The notes under the pieces were generated by a model that saw nothing but the letters and a program-made list of their open reading frames with translations, was not told where the DNA came from and did not search any database. The translations under genes and the position numbers were made by a program. A DNA stretch of 64,000 bases from Rutidosis leptorrhynchoides (taxonomy: Eukaryota; Streptophyta; Magnoliopsida; Asterales; Asteraceae): NCBI RefSeq assembly GCF_046630445.1, contig NC_092339.1, positions 77,957,501 to 78,021,500 of the forward strand. The letters run 5' to 3'. Positions within the stretch are counted from its first letter, which is position 1; every line of letters starts with the position of its first letter. Positions 33,669 to 44,246 of the stretch are shown one piece after another.

Positions 33669-34237
33669 CTAATAATCAATACAAATAACCAATTAACATG
33701 TATTAAAACTCTACTATCAGTTAACTTCCTAACTTGACAGTTTGACTTAAAAGTCAAACTTCCATCTCTAACTAGTCAAATCCTCTAATTATTTACCAAT
33801 TCACTTATAAACATTATTTACATCAGATATATTCACTTATATCTCATAGTTCATAACTAATCAATAACTTTTCATGAAACTAATGACTTAATCAAGTTGT
33901 TACATCCAGCTCACTTGATTATACTGGAATCTTTACTTTCATTTAATTATAATCAGTAGGTTCATTTGTTGCTCAGTAACATGTAATAACACATCCTTAC
34001 ATCCATTTATACCCTTTTTACTTAAAACCTCCAACATAGGGTTTATAAGAATTAATCCTAGGTGCCAAATTAATAAGTTAGGGATGTAATTCTCATACCT
34101 TTAGGCTGATTTCGGTTCCTTCAGTTCTAATTTTGATGAAATTAAAGATCAATTTCAGTTCTCTTTTTGACTTTCTTTCTTCCTTAGTTGCTAAAACTCT
34201 CCAGGAGTTTCTAGGGTGTTTTTTTAATGTGTATGTA

Positions 34238-34444
34238 TGTAACATCGTGCAAGAAAGGGAGCATATATCTGATATCAACTTCTAATATATTTAATTTGGG
34301 TATTTACACTCACAATCCTTCTAGTTCCAAACATGGAGAACACACCACATAACTTCTTTGAATATATATTATATTTTTATATAATAATAGATAGAAATTA
34401 CATATTTTAACATTGTTAAATTACCTTAATTTTTGTGTCTTACA
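34238..34444 (-). repeat. Element C 3' LTR
   Basis: Begins (plus) tgtaacatcgtgcaag and ends tgtcttaca. It matches 60192-60397. Confidence 0.9.
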
Positions 34445-34455
34445 ACTCTCCCCCG
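34445..34455 (-). other. Polypurine tract of element C
   Basis: Minus strand CGGGGGAGAGT lies between the pol stop codon (34456-34458) and the LTR. Confidence 0.9.
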
Positions 34456-35437
34456 TCATTCTGTTCGCGTCCTCACGAACCATTCTTGATACACTGCTGG
34501 ACAATATACCATCATCCACTCTTCCGTTTCCCAAGTAAACTCTGATCCCTTCCTGTGTCGCCGTTGCACTTTTAGTAATGAAATAGACTTGTTTCTCAAT
34601 TGCTTGATTTTCTTATCTAAGATCATGATCGGCTCTTCAATATATCTTAATTTGTCGTCTACCTCAATTTCTTGTGATGGTATGTACGTCGCCTCGTCAA
34701 CTAGACACTTTCTGAGTTGTGACATGTGAAATGTATTATGAATAACATTTAGTTCCTCGGGAAGAGCTAATCTATATGCAACCTTTCCAACTCTAGCTAT
34801 AATTTCAAATGGTCTAATATACCCTGGACTCAATTTTCCTCGTTTTCGAAATCGTATTATCCCTTTCCAAGGCGATACCTTGAGCATTACTTTGTCTCCC
34901 ACTTGAAACTCAATAGGCCTTCTCCGTTTATCAGCATACGACTTCTGCCTATCTTGAGCCATTTTCAGACGCTCGCGTATTTGGTCAATCTTTTCGGTTG
35001 TTTGTTGTACCACATCCGTACTACCAATATCTCTTTGACCTACTTCTCCCCAACAGATAGGAGTTCGACATTTTCTGCCATATAATATCTCGTAAGGAGG
35101 CATCTGAATCGATGAATGATAGCTGTTATTATAAGAAAACTCAGTTAATGGAAGATGAGTATCCCAGCTACCACCAAAGTCAATAGCACAAGCTCGTAAC
35201 ATATCCTCAAGAGTCTGAATCGTACGCTTGCTCTGACCGTCAGTTTGAGGGTGAAAAGCTGTACTGATATGCAACTGTGTCCCCAATTCATCCTGAAAGT
35301 TCCTCCAAAATCGAGAAGTAAAATGAGTATCTCTATCAGAAACAATGGAAACCGGAACTCCATATCTTGCAACTACTTCTCGAATATAAATTTTTGACAA
35401 GTCTTCGGAAGATGAGGACTCTTTAATAGGCAAAAAT
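34456..35437 (-). pseudogene. pol: Element C pol 3' part: integrase core (second half) and chromodomain-like end
   Basis: On the minus strand the sequence resumes inside the integrase catalytic core just after element B. It has the second catalytic Asp (SDRDTHF), the Glu region ([11 protein letters not shown]), a GPY/F-type region (KGIIRFRKRGKLSPGYIRPF) and a chromodomain-like end (GSEFTWETEEWM). The open frame runs on to 35619, but its first 60 residues are element B LTR. The first catalytic Asp lies on the other side of B. Confidence 0.9.
35433..35437. repeat. Target-site duplication of element B, left (AAAAT)
   Basis: Repeated exactly at 47519-47523. Confidence 0.9.
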
Positions 35438-36462
35438 TGTGACGACCCCGTCAAAACACTTAACGAATCCGTCAGTTGGTCCCACAGCTTGATCGGACTT
35501 AAATGAATTAAATAAACAAAGTTGCAATCTTTTATCTCAAAAGTTTCCCAAAAAGGAAACAAACCAAAATATGTAGTTTTAAACAACCAACCATAGTAAT
35601 AAACCAAAAGTTGACACAAAACCTTGCCAACAAACCCACAAGTTTAAATTATCCAAAAATAGAATGCAAGCTTAAGTTTCATAAAATGTTTCATAAAATC
35701 TGCCCAAATGCATGCAGACTCTTCTAAACACAACGGAAGCATCATATAACTCAAGTACCTGTGAAAACATGCAAGTAAACTGTCAACACAAAGGTTGAGT
35801 GAATTATAGGTTTAAATAAATAAATAAACTTTAGACCACAAGATTTAAAAAAAATGTTAGAAAACATTAAACATTATTCCATTATCAATGAGCCACCTGG
35901 TAACCACTTAACCCTTTATTTACCCTTGCCAAACACAATAAAAATATACACTTGGACAGTGTATCTACAACAAATTACGAAGTACTAAACATTCCGATTA
36001 TAAATTGCTAGCGCGACTAGCTCGAAATGGGGTTGTCAAACCCGATAGATCTATCCGTAGGATTCGCGTTCACCGGTAGAAACCAATGATTACAGTTACC
36101 AGACTAGGGAATATTTTTGTCCAACTCACAATGAATAATTAAATTTAACTGTTACTTGTGTCTAAACGTAAATAAAAATGCATGTAATCACATCCCAAAA
36201 ATATACTTTGAAAAGTATGTAAAAACGGGACTATAACTCACCTTAAAAGCAACTGAAGAAACCACACAAACAAGCGAACAGCAAATAGAATAAAGTGATC
36301 AGGAACGATCACAATGCCGACCTATAAATAAAGCAGGTCGATATAAATAACTAACTTAGGTCAAGTCTTAGTATGATAGCTATTGTACATGTTGCAAGTA
36401 GACATAGAACAATACTCGGCAAGCATCGGTTTGACTGGAACAGCGTACCGACACATACTTTC

Positions 36463-36576
36463 TATTTTAGAAAGTTTCTATTTTTAGCAGGTTTCCATTT
36501 TTGGAAAGTTTCTATTTTTGGAAAGTTTCTATTTTTGGAAAGTTTCTATTTTTGGAAAGTTTTTAAGTTAGGAAAG
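36463..36576. repeat. 17-bp tandem repeat in the element B LTR
   Basis: About five copies of tggaaagtttctatttt. The same array lies at 45272-45385 in the other LTR. Confidence 0.85.
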
Positions 36577-36588
36577 TTTCCTTATTTA

Positions 36589-36669
36589 GAAAGTCAACAA
36601 AAGTCAACTGAAAGTCAAAGTCAACCGAAAGTCAACTTAAAAGTCAAACTTGGTCAAACATAGTCAACA
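36589..36669 (-). promoter_or_regulatory. Cluster of TTGAC (W-box core) motifs in the element B LTR
   Basis: Nine or so GTCAA motifs lie in about 80 bp on the plus strand, which is TTGAC in the sense strand of the element. TTGAC is the core bound by WRKY factors. The cluster recurs at 45400-45480. It is probably downstream of the transcription start, so a regulatory role is a guess. Confidence 0.3.
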
Positions 36670-38524
36670 TTAATTTGAAAAGTGTAAGTTATAATAATAA
36701 CATAAGTTATAATGTTTATTAAAGTTAAAAGTGTATAATTATGTCATAACATAAGTTTAATTAAATAAAATGAATTATTAAAGTTAATATAAGTTGAAAT
36801 AATATAATTAATATAACATAAGTAGTTAATTAATTAATTAAATATTAGTTATAATATAAATATTATTAATTAATAATAAATTTTAAATCATATCATAAGT
36901 ATTATTAATTAATAATGAATTATTAATCATATCATAAGTTTCTAAATATAATTATTAAATCATAAGTATTTAATAATTAAATCATAATTAAATAATAATT
37001 AAGTCTTATAATAATTAAATAATTATTTAATCTTTATTATAAGTCTTATAATAATATTCTTATAAAATAAATTTAATACTTATCATAAGTATTTTCCATT
37101 AATAATAAAAGTGTTATTAATCATAAGTTAAATTAAAAGGTTAATTAAATCATAAATAATAATTTAAATGATATAATAAAGATTTATATCATAAGTCTTA
37201 AATAATAATAATTAATTCTTTTATCATAAGTAATTAATTAATAATGAGTTTCATTATTTTTATCATAAGTTTTAGAATTAATCATAAGTTTTAATTCAAA
37301 AGTTCATCGGGTCGTATCTTGAGCCCCGGGTGTCGATTTCTGGCGAGCCTTATATGCATCTCCGCCTATTCAAACCACCCAACACAAAGGTGCACTCAAG
37401 AACACACCAAGAACAGTCCACAAGTCATGGTAATCAGCCATGACACCACTTGGACCTTCAATTTACACAAAACCGTGTTTTAGTCGAAACGGGTGAACCG
37501 TGGCTCGGATTTAGGTGACCCGAACATGAAAGTTCGTCCCACCATCAGTCCTAACACACTAACACACCCTAAAGACACCAAGGAAGGTCACAAAGTCGGA
37601 CCAAACCTGTTTCATGTCAATCCACATTTCAATTTTAACAAAATAGTAATTTGATCATAACTAGGGCTCCGGGAATCGAAACGACATGAATTCGGAGTCT
37701 AAAATTAATGTCTTGATGAGAGGAACTCATTTACATACTTTATTTTAACTTTTATCTCAGTCACAAACCCAGAATACACGAAATAGCTGCTGTCCAGAAT
37801 TTAACAAACCGAAAACATGTGATTATGAGTACATCTATGCATACAAACACCATTACAATAATCCACAAACATCATACTACTAAATAATCATCAAAATACA
37901 GTAAATAAATGAAAAATTGAAAATTCTAGGGTTAGGGTTTATACCCTAATCGAGAAACGAGAAGTATGAACGCGTAGAGATCGTTGTGTAGAATCCGATT
38001 GTGTTGAAAGCCCTTTGAAAAGATTAATAATTTTATGAGATGATGATGATGATGTAGGTGATGGTTGGCGACCAAAAAAGGAGAAGGGAGGAGAAAACAC
38101 AAAAATTAGAAATTAGGTTTTAGGGAAAATAAAGTGTAATGTAAAAAAAATATGAAAGGAGGAAAGGCTCCCCCCCCCCTTAGGGGTTCGGCCGAAAATG
38201 GATGGGGTGGGCCCCGTGGTGGGCCAATTTTGATAAATTATAATTTCCTGATGGCCCGAAAGCCCGAACGAGTCCCGAAACGCGAAAACGCACCTACGCG
38301 ATTAAAAATCCGGAAAGATAACAAACGCGCGACGAAATATAAATATAAATACACTATATAATAATATGATCTTAAAATATCATATTTAAAATATTTAGGA
38401 TTTAAATATCCCAAAAACGCGTCCGTTGGTTTGAAAACCAAAAAGATTCGCCGGATGGAAATCCGCGAGACGTAGAAACGTATAAATTAAAATATGAATA
38501 CAAATATTCACATAACACATAATA

Positions 38525-38528
<4 letters not shown>

Positions 38529-38586
<58 letters not shown>
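38529..38586. repeat. (TA)n microsatellite in the element B 3' LTR
   Basis: About 58 bases. The partner array at 47341-47411 is longer. Confidence 0.9.
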
Positions 38587-38591
<5 letters not shown>

Positions 38592-38691
38592 AAATAATAA
38601 TATAGGTCATAGAAATGACGTGGAACACTAACAGTTAACGGTCATTAAATAATTAACTGTAAAAGATAACGGAAAAAGTAGGGTCGTGACA

Positions 38692-38703
38692 GTACCTTCC
38701 CGT
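38692..38703 (-). other. Polypurine tract of element B
   Basis: Minus strand ACGGGAAGGTAC adjoining the LTR. Confidence 0.8.
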
Positions 38704-38725
38704 TACGGAAATTTCGTCCCGAAAT

Positions 38726-38881
38726 TTAAGCAGGCGCAGGGGTTGACTCGGCATCTGAGAACAAATGCGGGTACTTCTGCTTCATCTGGTCTTCACGCTC
38801 CCAAGTGAACTCGGGACCGCGTCTAGCGTTCCATCTGACTCGAACAATAGGAATTCTGCTCTGTTTAAGAGTCTTAACCTC
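38726..38881 (-). pseudogene. Chromodomain tail of element B, cut off by a nonsense codon
   Basis: After the TGA at 38882-38884 the same frame stays open for 51 codons and encodes the chromodomain-like end ([15 protein letters not shown]) found in element A, with its own stop at 38726-38728. The TGA stands where element A has an Arg codon following IMD, which fits a CGA to TGA change. Confidence 0.85.
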
Positions 38882-41422
38882 TCAGTCTATGATTTCAACA
38901 GGCTCCTCAATAAAATGCAATTGCTTATCCACTTGAAGTTCCTCCAAAGGAATAGTCTGATCAAATTCAGCCAAGCACTTCTTTAAATTCGAAATATGGA
39001 AAACATCGTGAACAGCACTGAGTTCTTGTGGCAATTTCAAACGATAAGCCACCGGTCCAACTCTTTCAATGATCTCAGACGGTCCCACAAAACGAGGACT
39101 TAACTTCCCTCTTTTACCAAAACGGATTACGCCCTTCCAAGGCGAAACCTTTAACATAACACGATCACCAACTTGAAATTCAACATCTTTCCTTCCCTTA
39201 TCGGCATAACTCTTTTGCCGACTTCTAGCAATTCTCAACCTTTCTTTAATTTGTACAATCTTCTCAGTAGTCTCGTGAATAATCTCTGGACCTGTAAGTT
39301 GAGCATCCCCAACCTCATTCCAACAAATAGGAGACCTACATTTCCTACCGTACAAAGCTTCAAACGGTGCGGCTTTAATACTTGCGTGGTAACTGTTGTT
39401 ATAAGAAAACTCAGCTAGCAGCAAATATTTATCCCACCCATTTCCAAAATCAATGACGCACGCTCGTAACATATCTTCTAATGTCTGAATGGTCCTTTCA
39501 CTTTGACCATCCGTTTGAGGATGATAAGCGGTGCTCATATCCAACCTAGTACCCAAGGCTTCCTGTAAAGATCGCCAAAACCTCGACACAAATCGACTGT
39601 CTCGGTCGGAAATGATGGACACGGGAACACCATGCCTAGAAACAATCTCTTTCAAATACAAACGGGTGAGTTTCTCCATCGAATCCGTTTCCCTAATCGG
39701 CAAAAAGTGAGCTGACTTAGTGAGTCGATCTTCAATCACCCAAATCGCATCATAGCCACCCGAAACTCTTGGTAACTTAGTAATAAAAACCATAGTAATA
39801 CCTTCCCACTTCCACTCAGGAATTTCTGGTTGCACCAAAAGTCCAGACGGTTTTTGATGTTCAGCTTTGACCTTAGCACAGGTCAAACACTTAGCCATAT
39901 ACGTAGCCACATCACCTTTCAAATTATGCCACCAATACAGCTCCTTAAGATCCTGATAAATCTTTCCTGAACCAGGATGAATAGAGTATCTAGACTTATG
40001 AGCCTCATCCAAAACAAGTTGTCGAAGACCTCCAAATTTCGGAACCCAAAGACGTCCCGAAAAATACCTAGTGCCATCAGCTCGTACTTCAAACTTCTTA
40101 GCTACCTTTTCTACATTCTCCTTCACGAAATTCTCCTCCTTTAAGGCTTCTTGTTGTGCCTCAAGAATCTGCCTAACGAGGTTTGATCTAACTGTCATAT
40201 TCAAGGCCCTAACCCTGCGAGGTTCAGTCCTTTCTTTACGACTCAATGCATCAGCCACAACATTGGCCTTACCTGGGTGATACAAAAGGTCACAATTATA
40301 ATCATTCAACGTCTCAATCCATCTTCGTTGTCTCATGTTCAACTGTTTCTGATCGAGGATATGTTGAAGACTCTTGTGATCAGTGTACATAGTACTCTTA
40401 ACACCATAAAGATAGTGTCTCCAAATTTTAAGCGCAAAAACAACAGCCCCCAACTCTAAATCATGAGTTGTATAGTTCTGTTCGTAAATCTTAAACTGTC
40501 GTGATGCATACGCAATAACCTTCTTTCGTTGCATCAAAACGCAACCATAGCCTTGTCGCGATGCATCACAATAAACAACAAAATCGTCATTACCCTCTGG
40601 TAGTGACAAAATCGGAGCGGTAGTCAACTTCTTCTTCAAAATCTGAAAAGCATCCTCTTGTTCATCCTTCCACTCATACTTCTTCCCCTTATGCGTTAAA
40701 GCAGTCAGAGGTTTCGCAATACGAGAGAAATCCTGAATGAACCTTCGATAGTAACCTACCAACCCTAAGAACTGACGAATCTGAGTAGGAGTTTTCGGGG
40801 TTTCCCACTTCTCAATCACCTCAATTTTAGCAGGATCAACTTGTATTCCCTGTTTACTAACAATATGACCAAGGAACTGAACTTCTCTTAACCAAAAAGC
40901 ACACTTAGAGAACTTAGCGTACAACTCTTCTTTCTTTAACAAATCAAGCACTAACCTCAAGTGTTCTTCGTGCTCTTCATCACTCTTAGAATAGATAAGG
41001 ATGTCATTGATGAAAACAATAACGAACTTGTCCAGATAGGGTCTACACACACGGTTCATGAGGTCCATGAACACAGCAGGTGCATTTGTCAATCCGAACG
41101 GCATAACAAGAAATTCAAAGTGACCATAACGGGTGCAAAAAGCAGTTTTTGAAACATCAGATTCTTTAACACGCAACTGATGATAGCCAGAATGAAGATC
41201 AATTTTTGAATAAACAGAAGAACCCTGCAGCTGATCGAACAGATCATCAATTCTCGGAAGGGGATAACGATTTTTAACAGTGAGTTTATTCAGTTCACGA
41301 TAATCAATGCATAAACAAAAAGAACCATCTTTCTTCTTAACAAACAGAACGGGAGCTCCCCAAGGGGACGAACTAGGACGAATGAAACCTTTGTCTAACA
41401 ACTCACGAAGTTGACTCGACAA
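38882..41422 (-). CDS. pol: Element B pol: reverse transcriptase, RNase H, integrase (inactive)
   Basis: The 846-residue frame has the same domain order as element A pol. In reverse transcriptase the FIDD catalytic motif reads FIND (codon near 41008), so the first catalytic Asp is lost. In the integrase the first catalytic Asp, in the MDFITKLP motif of element A, reads MVFITKLP (codon near 39789). RNase H motifs (YCDAS, YTDHKSL), the H-H-C-C region, and the later Asp (SDRDSRF) and Glu ([11 protein letters not shown]) are kept. The frame ends early, before the chromodomain. It is in phase with gag-protease upstream, separated by the TAA at 41495-41497, so the first Met is internal. Confidence 0.95.
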   Translation of the reverse strand: MSSQLRELLDKGFIRPSSSPWGAPVLFVKKKDGSFCLCIDYRELNKLTVKNRYPLPRIDDLFDQLQGSSVYSKIDLHSGYHQLRVKESDVSKTAFCTRYGHFEFLVMPFGLTNAPAVFMDLMNRVCRPYLDKFVIVFINDILIYSKSDEEHEEHLRLVLDLLKKEELYAKFSKCAFWLREVQFLGHIVSKQGIQVDPAKIEVIEKWETPKTPTQIRQFLGLVGYYRRFIQDFSRIAKPLTALTHKGKKYEWKDEQEDAFQILKKKLTTAPILSLPEGNDDFVVYCDASRQGYGCVLMQRKKVIAYASRQFKIYEQNYTTHDLELGAVVFALKIWRHYLYGVKSTMYTDHKSLQHILDQKQLNMRQRRWIETLNDYNCDLLYHPGKANVVADALSRKERTEPRRVRALNMTVRSNLVRQILEAQQEALKEENFVKENVEKVAKKFEVRADGTRYFSGRLWVPKFGGLRQLVLDEAHKSRYSIHPGSGKIYQDLKELYWWHNLKGDVATYMAKCLTCAKVKAEHQKPSGLLVQPEIPEWKWEGITMVFITKLPRVSGGYDAIWVIEDRLTKSAHFLPIRETDSMEKLTRLYLKEIVSRHGVPVSIISDRDSRFVSRFWRSLQEALGTRLDMSTAYHPQTDGQSERTIQTLEDMLRACVIDFGNGWDKYLLLAEFSYNNSYHASIKAAPFEALYGRKCRSPICWNEVGDAQLTGPEIIHETTEKIVQIKERLRIARSRQKSYADKGRKDVEFQVGDRVMLKVSPWKGVIRFGKRGKLSPRFVGPSEIIERVGPVAYRLKLPQELSAVHDVFHISNLKKCLAEFDQTIPLEELQVDKQLHFIEEPVEIID

Positions 41423-41494
41423 TTCTTGAAGTTCGGAAGGCGCAAGACGATAAGGAGCACGTGCTACAGGAGCAGCGCCGGGAACAAGATCAAT

Positions 41495-43183
41495 TTAAAA
41501 TTCTACCGCGCGTTGCCGCGGAAGGCCAGGTAAGTCATCGGGAAACACCTCGGGAAAATCCCTAACAATGTGAACGTCATCAACGTTCTTTACTTCCTTA
41601 CTAGGATCAACAACATGAACAAGAATAGCATGACAGCCTTTGCGGAGATGTTTACGAACTTTCATACAGCTAATAAGATTTAACTGTGTGCATTTCTTAT
41701 CTCCAAAGACCATCAGTGGCTCTCCAATCACATCAGTAATACGAATAGCCTTATCATAACACACGATCTCAGCATGGTTCGCAGACAACCAATCCATACC
41801 AATAACAATATCAAAACTACCAAGTTCAATCGGTATCAAATCTATCTCAAAATCCCTTCCACCCAGATTAATGTTACATTTACGATGTACAGTCTTAGCA
41901 GTAAGTTCTTTACCATTAGCTACTTCAACAACATAAGTATTGTCTAAGGGAGTTAACGGCTTTTTGATTCTCGGACTTAATTTACTCGACACGAAACTTA
42001 AATTAGCCCCCGAATCAAATAGTACATAAACTGATAAATCGTTGACTGAGAACGTACCAGTAAAAAGCTTAGGATCTTCCTCCGCATCCTTAGCATTAAT
42101 GTTGAACGCTCGGCCGCGTGCAGTTTCAGCAGTCTTCTTATTGGGACAAGCATCTTGAAAATGCCCCGGCTTCCCACACTCATAACAAACCCTTTGATTA
42201 CTTCCATTATTCGGTTTCCCATTACCATTTCCGTTACCACCTCTATTACCAACATTATTATTATTACCACCAGCCGCGGGAGTAGCAGAACCCGACAAAA
42301 GCACTGTACAATCTTTAGCAATGTGCCCTTGCTTGGAGCACCTCTTACAAGTAACTGTGCAGTAACCATCATGAGCTTTATAGCAACGAGGACACACACG
42401 CTGATTTCTGTTGTTAGCACCAGAGGTATCCTGTTTCTTCTGCTGACCCTGGTTTTGATTGCGGTTGTTATCCCACTTTCGTTTCCCATTATAAGCCTTC
42501 TTGAAAACCTCCTCACTACTTTCAACAACTGTAGTCTTGCTTCTTCTCAACACCTTGTCATTAAGTTTGTGGGCCATAGACATAGCCGCCTCAATAGTCT
42601 GGGGTTCACTAGACTCAACCCCGTGTTCAATCTTCTCGGACAAACCATCAATATAAGCCTTAATTTTGCGGTCCTCATCCACATAAACCCTAGGACACAG
42701 CAAAGTTAACTCGAAAAACCTTCGTTCATAGGCATCTAACTCGGTGCCATGCATTTTCAAATTCTTGAGCTCAACCTCTAGCTTCTTAAGCTCACCCCGA
42801 GGTCTATAGCGGGTGATCAATCTTTCCTTAAAATCATTCCAGGCCAAACCATAAGCTACATCGCTTCCCAAACTACTAACCAGATTGTTCCACCATGTCA
42901 AGGCACTATCCTTGAGAGTGCAACTAGCGAAACTAACTTTGTCCTCTTCACGGACCCGACTGACCCTGAAAATAGATTCGATTTTCTCAAACCAACGAGT
43001 AAGCCCTATTGGTCCTTCCGTACCACTGAATTCTTGGGGTCGACCAGCCATAAAAGTTTTGTGGGAGCATCCCACCTGGTTGTTGTTGTTGGCGTTAACA
43101 TTAGCATTTGCTGCCATAGCAGCAGCAATTCCTTCATTGATCAGGCGTTGCATACGCGCTTCAGTGGACTCTCTTGGAGGCAT
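41495..43183 (-). CDS. gag-pro: Element B gag and aspartic protease
   Basis: I start the frame at the ATG at 43183 (MPPRESTEARMQRL), although it is open a further 8 codons. The order is: gag core (EFSGTEGPIGLTRWFEKIES, then ALTWWNNL and the YERRFFEL block), a Gln/Asn-rich linker, two zinc-knuckle-like Cys/His motifs (CKRCSKQGHIAKDC and CYECGKPGHFQDAC), protease with FDSGANLSFVS, and IIGMDWLSANHAEIV. The last part passes into the linker before reverse transcriptase and stops at TAA 41495-41497, in phase with pol. A CAA to TAA change would explain it. Confidence 0.95.
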   Translation of the reverse strand: MPPRESTEARMQRLINEGIAAAMAANANVNANNNNQVGCSHKTFMAGRPQEFSGTEGPIGLTRWFEKIESIFRVSRVREEDKVSFASCTLKDSALTWWNNLVSSLGSDVAYGLAWNDFKERLITRYRPRGELKKLEVELKNLKMHGTELDAYERRFFELTLLCPRVYVDEDRKIKAYIDGLSEKIEHGVESSEPQTIEAAMSMAHKLNDKVLRRSKTTVVESSEEVFKKAYNGKRKWDNNRNQNQGQQKKQDTSGANNRNQRVCPRCYKAHDGYCTVTCKRCSKQGHIAKDCTVLLSGSATPAAGGNNNNVGNRGGNGNGNGKPNNGSNQRVCYECGKPGHFQDACPNKKTAETARGRAFNINAKDAEEDPKLFTGTFSVNDLSVYVLFDSGANLSFVSSKLSPRIKKPLTPLDNTYVVEVANGKELTAKTVHRKCNINLGGRDFEIDLIPIELGSFDIVIGMDWLSANHAEIVCYDKAIRITDVIGEPLMVFGDKKCTQLNLISCMKVRKHLRKGCHAILVHVVDPSKEVKNVDDVHIVRDFPEVFPDDLPGLPRQRAVEF

Positions 43184-43207
43184 GATCTTCAAAATAGAAT
43201 AACACAT

Positions 43208-43622
43208 CCGTTAGTACCAAGAATAATACTAGTGTCATAAAGGAATAGATCAAAACACGAAAAGACTAACCATTAAGATATTAGTCAACTAATACTATGA
43301 GTAATAACATGACAGTTATGATTGTTATAGAAATAACCATCACATGCATACATATTTTATGATAACATCATATAACATACATAGCACCTAACATACATGA
43401 ACATATATTACGCATAATATAACATGCCAAGAGCCACAACATCAGAAATAAAACATGATAATGATAATAGATGTCATAAAAATAACCATCCATACATAAT
43501 GAAAAATATCCCATAACAAAGTCTTAATAAAATCCTCGGCAAAACGCCGTACATAACCCCAAATGTATGTATAAAAAGGACATTAAGTCTGATGAAATAG
43601 ATAATCAATATGAATAATCATA
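43208..43622. other. Non-coding spacer between gag and the accessory ORF of element B
   Basis: AT-rich sequence with no ORF. I find no second polypurine-like motif here, unlike elements A and E. Confidence 0.6.
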
Positions 43623-44051
43623 TCACATTCGCTTAGAGCGGGTGTGATAAGCTGGTCCAGCATGAGTCTCGGCAGGATCCTCATACTTACGCAACTTCCC
43701 TTTCACAACATCCAACTCTTCCTTCAACACACGAACAGTGCTCTCGAGAGCCTCGAACTTAGCCTTAACTTCTCGATCACGCTTACGGTTCTCATCCTCA
43801 ACCCTATGCTTGAAAGTGATGAAGTTACCCATGTCGGCACGGATCTCGTCCATAACTTCATTATGTGGCAAAGTGCGCAAACAATCACTAAGGGCGTTAA
43901 TACGTGTCACCTCATTATAAGCCCGGTTCATATGAGTAATGGTAGAAAAATAGTAATGAACAGGATCATCGATCTCTGGTTGATTAGCACGGCGTCTAGC
44001 AGGAGACGGTGGAGCAGGAGCAGCAACAGAGTTATCGCTCGAAGTCGACAT
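43623..44051 (-). CDS. Accessory coiled-coil ORF between primer site and gag in element B
   Basis: From the ATG at 44051 (MSTSSDNSVAAPAPPSPARR) the frame gives 142 residues. The N-terminal 25 residues are Ala/Pro/Ser-rich with an Arg cluster. Residues about 60-130 are highly charged with heptad spacing (EDENRKRDREVKAKFEALES, then LKEELDVVKGKL), a predicted coiled coil. The C-terminus (HTRSKRM) is basic. I recognise no family. Like the acidic ORF of element A it is the first ORF after the primer site and starts MSTS. The frame has stayed open while gag-pol decayed. Confidence 0.65.
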   Translation of the reverse strand: MSTSSDNSVAAPAPPSPARRRANQPEIDDPVHYYFSTITHMNRAYNEVTRINALSDCLRTLPHNEVMDEIRADMGNFITFKHRVEDENRKRDREVKAKFEALESTVRVLKEELDVVKGKLRKYEDPAETHAGPAYHTRSKRM

Positions 44052-44232
44052 CTGCAAATAGCAAAACCGCAAACCACATACCAAAAAGATATAAAAGCTA
44101 ATAATATAACTTATACGAAATGAAATGCATATTAATGCTATAGCAAAAAGGTCGGGCTGTAGACTAGACTCTAATGCACCCTAAAAACCTCGGGTTGACC
44201 ACATTAAGACCGCCTAGTTCCCTACAACCAAC

Positions 44233-44244
44233 GCTCTGATACCA
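44233..44244 (-). other. Primer binding site of element B (initiator Met tRNA)
   Basis: Minus strand TGGTATCAGAGC, two bases after the 5' LTR. Confidence 0.95.
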
Positions 44245-44246
44245 CA

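Larger units (their letters stand above)
31744..34237 (-). repeat. Gypsy LTR fragment (G)
   Basis: It starts tgtaacacccacatttttga, resembling the low-coordinate end of a minus-strand gypsy LTR. It contains motifs shared with the H LTR at a similar place (a 'gcttagtgag' box followed by short hairpins at 32795-32900). It is broken by a hAT derivative and ends where the C LTR begins. No gag-pol of its own is attached. Confidence 0.55.
35438..38691 (-). repeat. Element B 3' LTR
   Basis: Minus strand TGTCACGACCC...GGGGTCGTCACA. It contains a 17-bp tandem repeat, a GTCAA cluster, AT-rich sequence and a TA array. It is nearly identical to 44247-47518. Confidence 0.95.

Noticed and set aside
34456..35619. 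One 387-codon ORF spanning element C integrase
   Set aside because: The first 60 codons are element B LTR sequence read through the insertion point, so the fusion is accidental.
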